This document shows, piece by piece, positions 1 through 9,561 of a DNA stretch of 33,850 nucleotides. The stretch comes from a virus. The number at the start of each line of letters is the position of its first letter. The stretch's first letter is position 1. The position numbers and the translations under genes are program-made. The stretch is from IMG/VR virus record IMGVR_UViG_3300045996_001459, positions 1 through 33,850 of that record; one strand, given 5' to 3'. The notes below the pieces were generated by a model. That model saw only the letters and a list, made by a program, of their open reading frames with translations, did not search any database and was not told the DNA's origin.

Positions 1-127
1 CTACGTCCCGCGCACGTTATTACAGGAGCGTGAAAAAAGTGGCAAATTCTCTGTATATGAAAGTTTGCAACGGGTCTACAACTACGCTCCGAACATTTGA
101 CTGCAATACGACTGCAATTCACAATGT
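1..127. repeat. Terminal direct repeat, left copy (circular overlap)
   Basis: Bases 1-127 are identical to 33724-33850. An exact 127-base overlap is the signature of a circular contig built with a k-mer of 127, so the real genome is most simply a 33,723-bp circle. A true 127-bp terminal repeat of a linear virion is less likely but not excluded. The repeat carries part of the attachment region, including one pair of 11-bp arm-type repeats. Confidence 0.95.
100..121 (+). repeat. Second pair of tandem 11-bp arm-type repeats
   Basis: ACTGCAATACG (100-110) followed directly by ACTGCAATTCA (111-121). The second unit is identical to the units at 33637-33658 behind the integrase gene. The pair is framed by an inverted repeat, GAACATT (91-97) and AATGTTC (123-129). 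Probably integrase arm-binding sites on one side of the attP core. Confidence 0.65.
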
Positions 128-180
128 TCCACGCGCTGAAATTGATAATTTTTGTATATTGGCAGGCAAATGAAAATTTA

Positions 181-206
181 CGTGCCCGGCATTTAAAATT
201 AGCGAG
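181..206 (+). repeat. Repeated leader upstream of the first small gene
   Basis: This 26-bp leader (core CATTTAAAATTA) sits just upstream of the gene at 228 and recurs at 435-460, upstream of the gene at 470, with only two mismatches. Sharing between two adjacent unrelated small genes suggests a common regulatory or translational element. Confidence 0.6.
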
Positions 207-227
207 ATGTAAATAAAGAGGTGTGGA

Positions 228-422
228 ATGTTCGGTTACGAAGAAGAGTTGCAAATAAAAATAAAAATCCTGAAAGATATATTGCGGGATTTGACAGAAC
301 TGAAAGAAGATTGCTATTTTGATTCCGGTAGTTTTGAAGTTAGCGGCAGATTCGGCTTTGACGATGAAAAGATAAAATCTTTACAGGCGCGGGCACGGGG
401 AATATTGGAAAAATCTGAATAA
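228..422 (+). CDS. Small hypothetical protein next to attP
   Basis: I do not recognise this 64-residue protein. The N-terminal half is a charged helix rich in Glu, Lys, Ile and Leu (residues 4-28); the C-terminal part is also charged. There are no membrane segments and no cysteine motif. The ATG has a good ribosome binding site (AGAGGTG). It is the first rightward gene after the attP region, with a leader shared with the next small gene at 470. In the circle it lies downstream of the integrase in the same direction, so it may be expressed in the lysogen. A moron or counter-defence role is possible but only inferred from position. Confidence 0.6.
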   Translation: MFGYEEELQIKIKILKDILRDLTELKEDCYFDSGSFEVSGRFGFDDEKIKSLQARARGILEKSE

Positions 423-434
423 AATAAACGGCTT

Positions 435-460
435 CGTGCCCGACATTTAAAATTAACGAG
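435..460 (+). repeat. Repeated leader upstream of the second small gene
   Basis: Second copy of the 26-bp leader at 181-206 (24 of 26 identical). It begins 13 bp after the stop codon of the first small gene and ends 9 bp before the ATG at 470. Possible promoter/operator or mRNA leader element. Confidence 0.6.
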
Positions 461-469
461 GTTTGGGAG

Positions 470-598
470 ATGGAGTTAATAATAGAATGGGACTTTGACA
501 GCGGGGAATTTTTCTTTTCCTACAAAGGTAAACGTGTCGCACCCGCATACTATGGAAAATGGGTTCCCGGCGAATACTATCAAAATCTTACTAATTAA
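470..598 (+). CDS. Very small hypothetical protein (42 aa)
   Basis: Reading from the ATG at 470 gives 42 codons and a TAA at 596-598. The product is rich in aromatic residues (Trp7, Phe9, Phe14-16, Tyr18, Tyr27-28, Trp31, Tyr36-37), so it is probably a small folded beta protein. The ATG follows TTTGGGAG, a plausible ribosome binding site, and the 26-bp leader shared with the gene at 228. The 3' end abuts a strong hairpin at 601-665. No family recognised. The duplicated leader is the main argument that this is a real gene. Confidence 0.5.
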   Translation: MELIIEWDFDSGEFFFSYKGKRVAPAYYGKWVPGEYYQNLTN

Positions 599-600
599 AT

Positions 601-665
601 AAAAAAACCGCCCTTTCCATGCAAGCGAAGACTAATATAAATTAGAGTTCTTTGGAAAGTGGCGG
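601..665 (-). terminator. Intrinsic terminator of the leftward late operon
   Basis: Arms 608-619 and 653-665 form a 12-bp stem with one bulged base (t660). The 33-nt loop contains its own perfect CTAAT/ATTAG hairpin (632-645). Read leftward, the stem is followed at once by seven T residues (607-601). It stands about 95 bp beyond the stop codon of the tail fibre gene. It may also stop rightward transcription from the small genes at 228-598, but it lacks a T run on that side. I see no gene in 666-760. Confidence 0.85.
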
Positions 666-760
666 CTGTTAAAAACGTCCCCGGCGGGTGCGCTCATTTC
701 GACGGTAGAAGCGTCCGGAGTCCTGTTCAATTACACGCTGCAAGTCGCTGCAAATATACG

Positions 761-3163
761 TTAATCGTGCCTGTAATCCAGCGAAAAAGCAAAATAATAG
801 GTAGTGCCGCTATTCACAGCAACCGAGCCATTCCTGAATTGTATAAGGTCGCCGTTTGCCGAGTCTATCATTAAATCATCACCAAGGCCAGGAAGCGCGG
901 TCGGTTCGTGGATTTCACCAACATCAACCGGGTCGGTAAAATAATCTGCTAACTTTATAGACATCGGCAAACCGTTAATATAATCTACCGTCCCGCTACC
1001 TGTACACACAAATTCAATATATCCGCGCGCTTTACAATTCCCGTTATCAAAATTATACTTCCCGCCCTGCGTTGTGTACGTGCCTGTTGCTCCTGTCAGT
1101 CCGAGGGTCGGTGTAAATGTACCTGTGCCTGTTGGGATTGTTTCGTTAATAGTTGCCGATGCATCTGAGAATATATCGCCGCCTGTGCCCTTAGTGGAAT
1201 CTACTGTGCCTAATATCTCGTGTTCATGCGACAATCCGATTACGGAAAGCATGAAATTTTTATTCGCACCGGGGTCTGTTCCACCGTCAAATTCTATGAC
1301 AGGATAGGCATAGTCCTGGTCTTTTAATTTTATAAGTAGTTTAAAAGGCTTTTCCGTTGTTGATGAATCGGCAAAGTGTGGCGTTTCGCATTCAATTCTC
1401 CATTGTGATACGTGAGCGTCCTGCGCGGCTGCTTTATATACATTCCATGCTACCGAAGCATTTACCGTTGTTCCGATTGCACGGGTAGAAAAAATAATTT
1501 TAAATGCAGGAGCTACAGAATAAACAGAGCCGCCAGCCGTAGCAATTTCAGCAACCACAATACGCTGTTCCTGTGTCGGGTGGTGTGGTCGCGCTGTAAC
1601 AATAACATCACGCCTTGCTGTATCTGCCCTCGCTTCTGGGTCAAAAGCGATATTGGTAATTTCAGCCGACAGCGGTGTATTTTTCGTGCCTGTAAAATCT
1701 ACGGTTGCCGCACTACCGTTATCGGATTTTATAGCATACGCACCACCACCCGCTGTTCCCGTTGTAAACAGGTCTGTTCCGTAAACTTTGAGCGTTGTTC
1801 CGGCTTGCTGTGAAATGACCGCACCGCCCGCCACGTGGGAAATAGAACCGCCGATAATGATACAGTCCTCGCCTTGTGTAAATGCGGCGTGATTATTTAA
1901 AGGGTTATCCTGTACGATTTGCGGATTTGTAACAATGGTTTTAAAAGTGCCCGCGATTCCGTGCGCCGGAATGTTCGGGTTTTGCATGGATAAAATCACG
2001 CCGTTCGCAAGAGTGGATTTTGAACGCCCGCGCGGCTTATCTACTCTTGCTCCGATAACGTTAATTACTTCCAATCCGTCAGCTTCACTTATACCATACG
2101 GCGAATCCACATCAACATCAGGCCATGCAACTAAACTTTCATCAGTATGAGTCTTGGAATACGGCTCAAAAGCACGGCAGCCGATATTGGCAACGGGATT
2201 ATTTGAGCCTACTTCAATCCCCGTTCCTTTGATAGTTCGCCCGCCCGCGCTGCCATTTCCCGCGCCTTCGCCATACGCACGGTACGATTGCCCGCCGTTT
2301 ATATCCCTGTAGCCCTGCGCGGAAAGATTGCGCGCCCATGCATTTATAGTATTACCGCCGTCATTTTCATAGGCAAAAGCGCCGTTGTAATCCGCGTGGA
2401 CTTCCACATTTTCATCAATACCACCGACGCATTTATATGTAGCGGCCCCGGAGAGAAATAACGTAAGGTTCTCAGCAACTCCAAGATTCTGTATAGTTGT
2501 GCCGCCCGCTGTGATAGTAAAATCACCTTTTTTTGTCAGCCCTTTTAAACGTCCTGTTGATAAAACCGTGAATCCCGGCCCCGCTCCGCTATAACCACAT
2601 GTCACGTCCACGCAATCTAAAGCGCCGTCTAAAATCAAACCATTCGCCCCTGTTCCCTCTAAATGAGAGTAATAAAGCGTTACCGTAGTAGCTGCATTTG
2701 AAAGGTATGCGATCGTGGAAAGTGCGCCCGCATTAAAACGGATATTGGTAACATCAGAAACCGCCGCAGTCCCGTTATCCAAAAGCCGCTTCATCTGTGG
2801 CAATTCACCTTTCCATTCCGGCAAACCGATATAGTTCACGCCATCTTTTACTACTAAATCCTCTGTGCCGTCGCTATTAATAATAACGATAGTCTGCCCC
2901 GGAGCTGCAGCAGCATTAGCAGTAGCGAAGTCAGCATACGGAAGGTCTTTGCGTCCAATGACGGGCGTCGTATTGGTGGTGGTAACATCAACAAAAAGAG
3001 AATTGGATTCAATCAGGCGGTTGTAAATTTCATCCGATGCGATACGTTCGGCACGCTCGGTGGCGATTACGGTATTAATACCGCCTGCAGTCGGAGCTTT
3101 TTTATTACTCCATGTAGTCATTTCAGGAGTAACAAAACGGGATTTTCCTTTAATGATTTCCAT
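761..3163 (-). CDS. Tail fibre / receptor-binding protein, beta-helix type
   Basis: An 800-residue protein encoded last in the leftward late operon, after the tail hub gene, the usual place for the host-recognition protein. It is rich in Gly, Thr, Asn and Ala, with repeated short beta-strand turns through residues about 90-480, as in right-handed parallel beta-helices of fibres and tailspikes. The N-terminus (1-60) is a short helical attachment region. The last 150 residues contain a separate Gly/Thr-rich domain, probably the tip. I see no clear catalytic motif, so depolymerase activity is not claimed. The ATG follows the upstream stop codon directly (TAAATG). Family assignment rests on composition and position. 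Confidence 0.72.
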   Translation of the reverse strand: MEIIKGKSRFVTPEMTTWSNKKAPTAGGINTVIATERAERIASDEIYNRLIESNSLFVDVTTTNTTPVIGRKDLPYADFATANAAAAPGQTIVIINSDGTEDLVVKDGVNYIGLPEWKGELPQMKRLLDNGTAAVSDVTNIRFNAGALSTIAYLSNAATTVTLYYSHLEGTGANGLILDGALDCVDVTCGYSGAGPGFTVLSTGRLKGLTKKGDFTITAGGTTIQNLGVAENLTLFLSGAATYKCVGGIDENVEVHADYNGAFAYENDGGNTINAWARNLSAQGYRDINGGQSYRAYGEGAGNGSAGGRTIKGTGIEVGSNNPVANIGCRAFEPYSKTHTDESLVAWPDVDVDSPYGISEADGLEVINVIGARVDKPRGRSKSTLANGVILSMQNPNIPAHGIAGTFKTIVTNPQIVQDNPLNNHAAFTQGEDCIIIGGSISHVAGGAVISQQAGTTLKVYGTDLFTTGTAGGGAYAIKSDNGSAATVDFTGTKNTPLSAEITNIAFDPEARADTARRDVIVTARPHHPTQEQRIVVAEIATAGGSVYSVAPAFKIIFSTRAIGTTVNASVAWNVYKAAAQDAHVSQWRIECETPHFADSSTTEKPFKLLIKLKDQDYAYPVIEFDGGTDPGANKNFMLSVIGLSHEHEILGTVDSTKGTGGDIFSDASATINETIPTGTGTFTPTLGLTGATGTYTTQGGKYNFDNGNCKARGYIEFVCTGSGTVDYINGLPMSIKLADYFTDPVDVGEIHEPTALPGLGDDLMIDSANGDLIQFRNGSVAVNSGTTYYFAFSLDYRHD

Positions 3164-4861
3164 TTATTCAGCAGTTAAAAATTTACATTCCATAATGCCG
3201 GTCAAAAAGTCCGGTGTAGCTTCCAGAAGCCATGCGTGCGTGCCCGTAAAATTATCAGGCAGCGTTACTTCATAATATTCGCCAACGTCCTCTGGCATCA
3301 GGTTGTCGGCGTCCAACGGTAGTTTACACGTGATAAGGTGCTGATTTTTCCCGCCAAATTTTGCTATGAGAAAATCGGCAACTGCTTTCGGCAGTCCTGT
3401 AGTCTCTTGTATCTTTAAAACCCACCCTTCCAGATCTGCACCACCTACTTCTTCATACGGCAACGGTGCATTTGTAAGATACAGACCGTCACCATCATTA
3501 ATGTGTACAGCTTCGTGAACTTTCAGATACCCGCGTGTAGCATCGTGATAAAAGAGCTTCCTGTACACCGGGATTGTTTCTGCAAACAGATCCAACGCGC
3601 CGGGGCTTGGATGCGGGTACGTCGGTAAATTGTGAAATATGGCCTTTGGCGCTACGCTCCCATCAGCACGGTGTCCTGAAGAAGTCGCTGTATAGGATTC
3701 AAGGTTATCCGATGGAATATTAGGGAAATCTACCTGTACTTTCTGAATTACATTCGCACACGTTTCTATCGTAAAAGTAGATTCCTGTACTTTTGTAAAG
3801 TCAAGGGCCGTATGGCTTCGCCTGTTTTCATATAGCCGGTGATACTCAATTTCAAACCGGACGCCTTTTTGTTTTGTAGCATCGGCAACACACCGCATCC
3901 GAAATTTTACGCACGTAAAATCACAGAGGTCTTTAATGAACTCCCAGAGAGTTGTGTATTCCCGTATATTCTCGCCATCAATATCATTTGAAAAGAAACC
4001 GGCGTTAAATGAAAGCATCCCGCCAATAATCAGGATTTCATCTACAGGAACAGGCGTTCCCGCCGTAAAAGGATCAGGAAAAAATGCGTTTGAGTGGTCA
4101 TCTAACGGCTCGTAAAACGTGAGCGCGTGAAACGGTGTATTTGTTACTTCCGGAACGGAATTGAGTGTACTGCGAAGGTAGTTCCTTCCGGCAAAACAAT
4201 ATTGGTTTTCAAATGCAGCAAGTAAAAATGTATGCAGGCTGTAAAACTCCATATTCGTGTCAGTCTGCACGTACTTTTGCCGTGTGACCGCACTTTCCGT
4301 GCCTTTATAATCGTAAGCAGTAGTGGATGTGCCAAGCGGTGTAAGTGCAAGCTGAGCCGTAGCAATAGCTTCCGTCGCTGTTTCTTCGGCAACGATCTTT
4401 TCCAACGCAAAGAACTGGTATTCTACCGTTGTTGGCGCGCCGTCCTCAATGGTATATTTCCCCTGTAGTGTTGCCTGTTGCGCTCCGGCAAATTCAAGAT
4501 AATCCTTTACATCACCACCTTCGCCACGATCGGAAAACAGTAAAAACAGGTTTGAATTTGATCCGGAAAACGTTTCAAAATCTTCATCTGCATAAAAAGG
4601 ATTTGCTAAGATTTCCTGAAGGTTTTGAGGAAGTTTGCTATAGTCAAGTTCTACTGTCATTGAAGAACCTAATGCAGCTCCGATCGGCAGGCCTTCCTCA
4701 CCAAACCCGAACTTGGCATTTTTTATAGATAAAAATCCTTCGGAAAATTCATCTTCATTGTCCCAAAAAGCGTAGTGATCGCCTGCCGGACGGATTTCAC
4801 CGCGATAATTCCAGCCGTTATCACCGGTAAAAAGGTGGAAGTATATGCGGTTACGGTCCAT
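3164..4861 (-). CDS. Tail tip / baseplate hub-like protein
   Basis: A 565-residue protein between the distal tail gene and the fibre gene, the place held by tail-associated hub proteins (gp27/gp44-like) in siphophages. It begins with a beta-rich region (residues 1-110), has a long mixed middle, and ends with a domain containing GEYYEVTLPDNFTGTHAW-like strands, consistent with a hub fold that ends in an OB-like domain. No lysozyme or peptidase motif is visible. Its ATG overlaps the previous stop by one base (TAATG), so translation is probably coupled. The name comes from synteny and length rather than a diagnostic motif. Confidence 0.6.
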   Translation of the reverse strand: MDRNRIYFHLFTGDNGWNYRGEIRPAGDHYAFWDNEDEFSEGFLSIKNAKFGFGEEGLPIGAALGSSMTVELDYSKLPQNLQEILANPFYADEDFETFSGSNSNLFLLFSDRGEGGDVKDYLEFAGAQQATLQGKYTIEDGAPTTVEYQFFALEKIVAEETATEAIATAQLALTPLGTSTTAYDYKGTESAVTRQKYVQTDTNMEFYSLHTFLLAAFENQYCFAGRNYLRSTLNSVPEVTNTPFHALTFYEPLDDHSNAFFPDPFTAGTPVPVDEILIIGGMLSFNAGFFSNDIDGENIREYTTLWEFIKDLCDFTCVKFRMRCVADATKQKGVRFEIEYHRLYENRRSHTALDFTKVQESTFTIETCANVIQKVQVDFPNIPSDNLESYTATSSGHRADGSVAPKAIFHNLPTYPHPSPGALDLFAETIPVYRKLFYHDATRGYLKVHEAVHINDGDGLYLTNAPLPYEEVGGADLEGWVLKIQETTGLPKAVADFLIAKFGGKNQHLITCKLPLDADNLMPEDVGEYYEVTLPDNFTGTHAWLLEATPDFLTGIMECKFLTAE

Positions 4862-5355
4862 TATAATTCCACCTGCACAAATGGCAATGCTTCGCGGAAC
4901 CGCATTTCACAGCTGAGAATAATGGATTTTGTTCCGTTCTCATTATCTTCTGTGGATTTTCCCATGATCGCAATCGGAATGGCAAAACCGTCACCATGAT
5001 AGGACAATGCAGGACTGGCCGCCGCTTCATAAGCCGTCAGCTCCAGCCACGTGTATTTTTTACGAAGGATAGTAGCCAATATCCGTTCTTCGTTTATATC
5101 CCAATCCGACGCGCCGTAGGTAACAGGTTCATAGCGTATTTCAAAAGCGCGGCGGGTTCTATTGGGGCCGGACTTCTGCCCGATAATATCAGTGCGCGCG
5201 TCACCTTCCAATAATGTGTTTTCGTATGGCCCTAATATTTTCAGCACACGCGAACCGTAGCCGGTGAATGTTTCGAGTAAGTCTATTTCAATTTCGTCGT
5301 ATCTTCCTACGGTAGTGTCCTGATCTGAATAATGGAGTGTTGCTGTATATGCCAT
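4861..5355 (-). CDS. Putative distal tail protein
   Basis: A 164-residue, beta-rich protein directly after the tape measure gene and before the hub-like gene. This matches the position and size of short distal tail (Dit-like) adaptor proteins, which join the tail tube to the tip. Sequence features are modest: alternating hydrophobic strands, no transmembrane segment, no cysteine cluster. The ATG is 4 bp after the tape measure stop, and the 3' end overlaps the next gene by one base. Function is inferred from order. Confidence 0.5.
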   Translation of the reverse strand: MAYTATLHYSDQDTTVGRYDEIEIDLLETFTGYGSRVLKILGPYENTLLEGDARTDIIGQKSGPNRTRRAFEIRYEPVTYGASDWDINEERILATILRKKYTWLELTAYEAAASPALSYHGDGFAIPIAIMGKSTEDNENGTKSIILSCEMRFREALPFVQVEL

Positions 5356-5358
5356 GAT

Positions 5359-8300
5359 TTACGATCTCCCTGCTAAAGTAAGCGCGTCACGTTTGACTTC
5401 CTTCACTACAGTTCCTGGATCAGCGTGTACGGTGATCTTTGTTGCGCTTGTATGTCTGGTTTTTGAGCTACCGATTTTCTTATTCAGCTCATCAAATTTC
5501 ATTGATAAATGCTGTGTTTGCGAACGGGTTTCTTCGCGTATCGCCTGTAATTCCGCGCGGTGTGATTGCTGCATCAAAACAATACGTTCCTTATCTTCAG
5601 GTTTTATGCGGGAACGGTAAAATTGTTCAGCGTCCCCACCTTTATTAATATGCTCTAATAGCTGCATATTTTTCATTGATGCTTTATGTTCAACGGTATA
5701 TTCAGGCCCTTTCTCGTTCATCAAAACGAGCTGTGGGCCACCCCAAACCATACCGCCTTTTTCACGTTTTTGGAGTCCTGATTCAGCTATACTCACCAAT
5801 CCATACAAAACGCCAGTTAAGCCAGCAGAAGCAATCGGGCCTAATATCGGGCCGAGAGTTTTTATTGATTCGCCAAAAATTCCCGCAACAAAAACAGGTA
5901 TTTGAGATTTTAAAGATTGGAGCGCAATTAATCCGGCCGCATTGGCAAAACTTCCAAGCGTTACAACTTGTGATGTAGCGAATTCAGCAAGCGAAGCGCC
6001 AGCCTGTAATACAGTTTGATTTATTAGTTCAGTACGACCCAAAGCTTTTTGTTCTTCCGTAGCTGTTTCGCTATCCAAAAGCGAAAGGTACTTTTCAGAA
6101 GCGACAGACTGTTTCTGAAGCGTATCTTTTGCAAACTTCGCAGCAGCAGAATTCAGCCCTTTTAACGTTCTCTCTCCGATATCAAACTTCTCACCTTCCA
6201 AATCCTTATCTAATTTCGCACGCTTATTATTCAGGTCATCAATAGATTTTTGATAATCAGCATAAGAAATAACGCGGTTTTTAAGCGAGTTTTTCAGTTC
6301 ATCTTCTGACTTCTGAAGCTCTGACTTTTCCTTATTTATTTTGTCGGTATCAACTTCGGTTTTTTCATTAAAAGCGTCTAACAGCCCGGCTTTTATGTCA
6401 AGTGAGATTCCATAGATTGCATTGGATTCAAGTAAATACTCCTCTTCTGCCGCCGCTTTATCCTTCAGCATTTTTAAAAATGCATCAGTTTCCAAAGCGC
6501 GGTTCCCACGCGCGGCCAATAACTCCGCTTCATAGATTGCGTCAATTTCAGCTAATCGCAACGCACGCTGTATATCCAAGGCCGTGCCTGTTGCATTGAT
6601 CTCAACTAAATTGCGGTCAGTTACATTCTTTTTCGTGAGTTCGGTAAGCTCTTTTTCCTGACGCTGCCGGATAAGTACAGCTGTATTATCTTTAGCAACT
6701 TCCTCTTGAATCCTTTTGAGGTTAGCCCGCGCCGCTGTTACAGCATTTTCATCACTTCCCAAAATTGCCTGAGTAAGTGCCTGTTGCGCGTCAATAACCG
6801 CCTGATTCTTAGTAATATACGTATCAATTTCAGCGGTTTGTTTTGCTTTTAAAAGCTCTAAACGCGCCGTACCGATCTTGTCCTGCGCTGCAAAAGCAGC
6901 TTCAAGCGTAGAAGCATATTTAAGCTCTGATTCAGCTACATCCAGTTTAATCTGAATTGATTTTTCAGCTGCTTCCTGTTCTTTTTGGATGCGCTCTTCT
7001 TCTTTTTTAGCAGATTCAGCCGCGAACTTCCCGCGAATATCTTTGCGCCTTTCAGCGTAAGTTTTTTCAATAGAGGCGATAAGTTTATTAGTAGTTTCAA
7101 CAAACTCTGTTTTTTGAGTGTCAGAAACTTCGCCTTTTTTATTCAGTGCTGTGATTTCAGTAATATCGTCTTTATACTTTTGAACGCGCTCCTGCTGCGC
7201 TTTGTCCAATGCAGCAAGTTCCTTATCCAAGCCTTCCTGCATCCGTAAAAGCTGCTGTTCGTTGCGCTCTGACGTTAACTGATTATTGATTTCGCGGATT
7301 TTATCCGATATATCCTTTAATTTCTCAGGTGGCGGCGGTGCGGGTGGTTTGATTTCATCGGGCTTTGTACTATCATTTGCAGTAACAACAGCTCCCGCAA
7401 TAGTAGCCTTGCGCAAATCAATAAACTTCTGAATAGAAGTTAATACCTTATCGCGGTCAGCGGGTTTAATATCCGAACGTTTTAAAAGCTTCTCCTGGAA
7501 TATCTGCCCTGCCCTGTCTAATTCTTCTGCTGATTTAGCGTTATAAATTGCTCCTGCATATTGCTTTACAAACGCTTCGCCTGCCTGACGCGCGCCGCTT
7601 GTTCCGGTCACGAATTCAGCCGTAGAATTTCCAAGTTTATTCAGCATTCCGACTGCGCCCTTTTCACCACCGCCCGCGAGTGCATCTGCTAAATCGTTTT
7701 CAATTTGCTCTTTTGCTACGTCAATTTTTAAGAATTGCTGTTTTTGAGTAATCTCTTTTGCTTTTTTATCCAGCGCAGTCATTCCATCTTCCAATCGGCG
7801 CAACTCCTCACGTGATAATCCTGCCTGCTTTTGCATATTGGAAAGATTATCACTAAAAGATTTTGTTGAATCAATCAGTCCGGGGTATTGTTTATTAAGC
7901 TGAATGGAAATTTCATTCATTCGCTTCTGTTCTTCAGCTGAACGCTCTGAATTCCGCGCTAATTTTTTATATTCTTCAGCTAATGACTGAGAATTTTTAA
8001 TACTTTTTTGCCGCTCAAGATTAGATTTCTTTTGAGATTCTACAATCTTTAATTCCGCACCGACATCTTCCAGCTTTTCTTCTGCTGAATCATGGAGTGC
8101 ATCGGTCACGCCTTTGATTGCGAACACTAAGCCAGTGAGCCCGGCGACAATTAACACAGCGGGGTTTAACAAAAGGGAAGCGTTCCAACGTTTTGTAGCC
8201 CCATCAGCTACCGTTGTAGTTGCTGTTGTTGTTGCGGTAGCGGCTGACTGTGCGAAAAGCGAAGGCACTAATTTAGATAATATGCTTCCTGCGAAAGTTG

Positions 8301-9561
8301 CGACTTTACCTATAGCACCATCAGGAATAATACTTCCTAATCCCGCTAACGTGGAAACGGTCGGTGCAAGCTGCCCTAATTGTTCAGAAACCGTCACCAT
8401 GCCAACGCCAAACCCACCAAGAGAATCCACCGCGCCAATGGTAAAAGCTTCAAATTCAGCTTTCATCTTTGCCGAACGGACAGCAACGGTTTCAGACATC
8501 TCTTTATAAGCATTGGAAGCAGAACCCGTTGTATCACGAACATCAATAAACGTCTGCTTAAACCCGGCTAAGTCACTATTAAGAACATTAAATCCCGCAC
8601 TTGCTTCTGATGAACTAAATGCGGTTGTCGCGGTCATTCCTGTAGCAGCAAGCCCTTTATTTATCTTCTCTAATGTAACAGGTAAGTCATCCTGCTTTAA
8701 AGAAGCCATAGATACGCCCGCCGCATCAAGAACTTTTTTAAGTTCTTTGCCCGGCTTCTGGATTTCTAATAATAACTGATTGAGCTTGGTAGTGGATTGT
8801 GCGGTAGGAACGCCTTTTGAAGTCATTACGGCCAACGCCGCGCCAACGTTCTCTAATTCTACGCCCGCTGCTGCTGCTGTCGGAACAACGTTTGAAAGTG
8901 TGTTGGAAAGTTCGGCGGCTGAAGTAACACCAAAGTTAATGGTGTTGAAAAATATATCAGAGAATTTCCCTGCATCTTCAGCGCCTTTGCCATAAGCATT
9001 GAGATTTCCCGTAAGAAGTTTTACTGATTCATCCAGCGTAGCGCCCGAACCCGTAGCAAGCTTTGAAGCTTCCTGAGAGAATGAAATAAGCCCATCTTTC
9101 CCACCTTTTACACCGGAAGCAAGCGCGTCAAACATTGCCTGTTGAAGTTGTGCGGCGGTGGCTGCGCTTTCGCCGGTTGCGGCAATAGCAATAGAGGCTT
9201 CACGTAAATCAGGAGCGAGTTTAGCAGCTTCCGGCCCTAAAGTTCGGAGAGAGCCTGTTACGGTATCTAATTCGCGGAAAGGTGCGGAAAGCGAAGAAAC
9301 GCCACCGATCAACTGAGTTATTCCCTGTTGAACCTGGTTAAATTGAAAAGCTTTGTTAAATAGTCCGGCGCTTTCTTTGGATTTATCCAATTCAGTGCGA
9401 AGCTTTTTAACTTCATTTTCAAGTTCATCAATACCGCCTTTTGCGCCACGTGTATCAAGCTTAACAGTGCCGCCAAGAGCCTCAATAGCTTTCTTGACAC
9501 TATTGAAAGCCGTCTGGTTCATTAGCGGATTGACTTGTATATCTACGCTTATTCCTGCCAT
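5359..9561 (-). CDS. Tail tape measure protein (TP901 family)
   Basis: At 1,400 residues this is the longest protein of the genome, as expected for a tape measure, which sets tail length and is threaded through the tube. Residues about 95-340 match the TP901-type tail-length domain (Ala/Ser-rich helices containing GVTSAAELSNTLSNVVPTA and GVPTAQSTTKLNQLL). Residues about 463-486 form a hydrophobic, membrane-like segment. Residues about 490-1150 are long charged coiled coils rich in Lys, Glu and Gln, followed by a second hydrophobic region and a charged tail. I chose the ATG at 9561 (MAGISVDIQVNPL), which overlaps the chaperone stop codon; an earlier in-frame start lies further inside that gene. 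Confidence 0.93.
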   Translation of the reverse strand: MAGISVDIQVNPLMNQTAFNSVKKAIEALGGTVKLDTRGAKGGIDELENEVKKLRTELDKSKESAGLFNKAFQFNQVQQGITQLIGGVSSLSAPFRELDTVTGSLRTLGPEAAKLAPDLREASIAIAATGESAATAAQLQQAMFDALASGVKGGKDGLISFSQEASKLATGSGATLDESVKLLTGNLNAYGKGAEDAGKFSDIFFNTINFGVTSAAELSNTLSNVVPTAAAAGVELENVGAALAVMTSKGVPTAQSTTKLNQLLLEIQKPGKELKKVLDAAGVSMASLKQDDLPVTLEKINKGLAATGMTATTAFSSSEASAGFNVLNSDLAGFKQTFIDVRDTTGSASNAYKEMSETVAVRSAKMKAEFEAFTIGAVDSLGGFGVGMVTVSEQLGQLAPTVSTLAGLGSIIPDGAIGKVATFAGSILSKLVPSLFAQSAATATTTATTTVADGATKRWNASLLLNPAVLIVAGLTGLVFAIKGVTDALHDSAEEKLEDVGAELKIVESQKKSNLERQKSIKNSQSLAEEYKKLARNSERSAEEQKRMNEISIQLNKQYPGLIDSTKSFSDNLSNMQKQAGLSREELRRLEDGMTALDKKAKEITQKQQFLKIDVAKEQIENDLADALAGGGEKGAVGMLNKLGNSTAEFVTGTSGARQAGEAFVKQYAGAIYNAKSAEELDRAGQIFQEKLLKRSDIKPADRDKVLTSIQKFIDLRKATIAGAVVTANDSTKPDEIKPPAPPPPEKLKDISDKIREINNQLTSERNEQQLLRMQEGLDKELAALDKAQQERVQKYKDDITEITALNKKGEVSDTQKTEFVETTNKLIASIEKTYAERRKDIRGKFAAESAKKEEERIQKEQEAAEKSIQIKLDVAESELKYASTLEAAFAAQDKIGTARLELLKAKQTAEIDTYITKNQAVIDAQQALTQAILGSDENAVTAARANLKRIQEEVAKDNTAVLIRQRQEKELTELTKKNVTDRNLVEINATGTALDIQRALRLAEIDAIYEAELLAARGNRALETDAFLKMLKDKAAAEEEYLLESNAIYGISLDIKAGLLDAFNEKTEVDTDKINKEKSELQKSEDELKNSLKNRVISYADYQKSIDDLNNKRAKLDKDLEGEKFDIGERTLKGLNSAAAKFAKDTLQKQSVASEKYLSLLDSETATEEQKALGRTELINQTVLQAGASLAEFATSQVVTLGSFANAAGLIALQSLKSQIPVFVAGIFGESIKTLGPILGPIASAGLTGVLYGLVSIAESGLQKREKGGMVWGGPQLVLMNEKGPEYTVEHKASMKNMQLLEHINKGGDAEQFYRSRIKPEDKERIVLMQQSHRAELQAIREETRSQTQHLSMKFDELNKKIGSSKTRHTSATKITVHADPGTVVKEVKRDALTLAGRS

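Noticed and set aside
1074-2150. Open frames on the rightward strand opposite the tail fibre gene
   Set aside because: Antisense shadows of a well-supported 800-residue gene; no ribosome binding sites and unnatural composition.
8114-8995. Several Ala/Thr/Val-rich rightward frames inside the tape measure gene
   Set aside because: Reverse-frame artefacts of the Ala-rich tape measure sequence, with no starts of their own.
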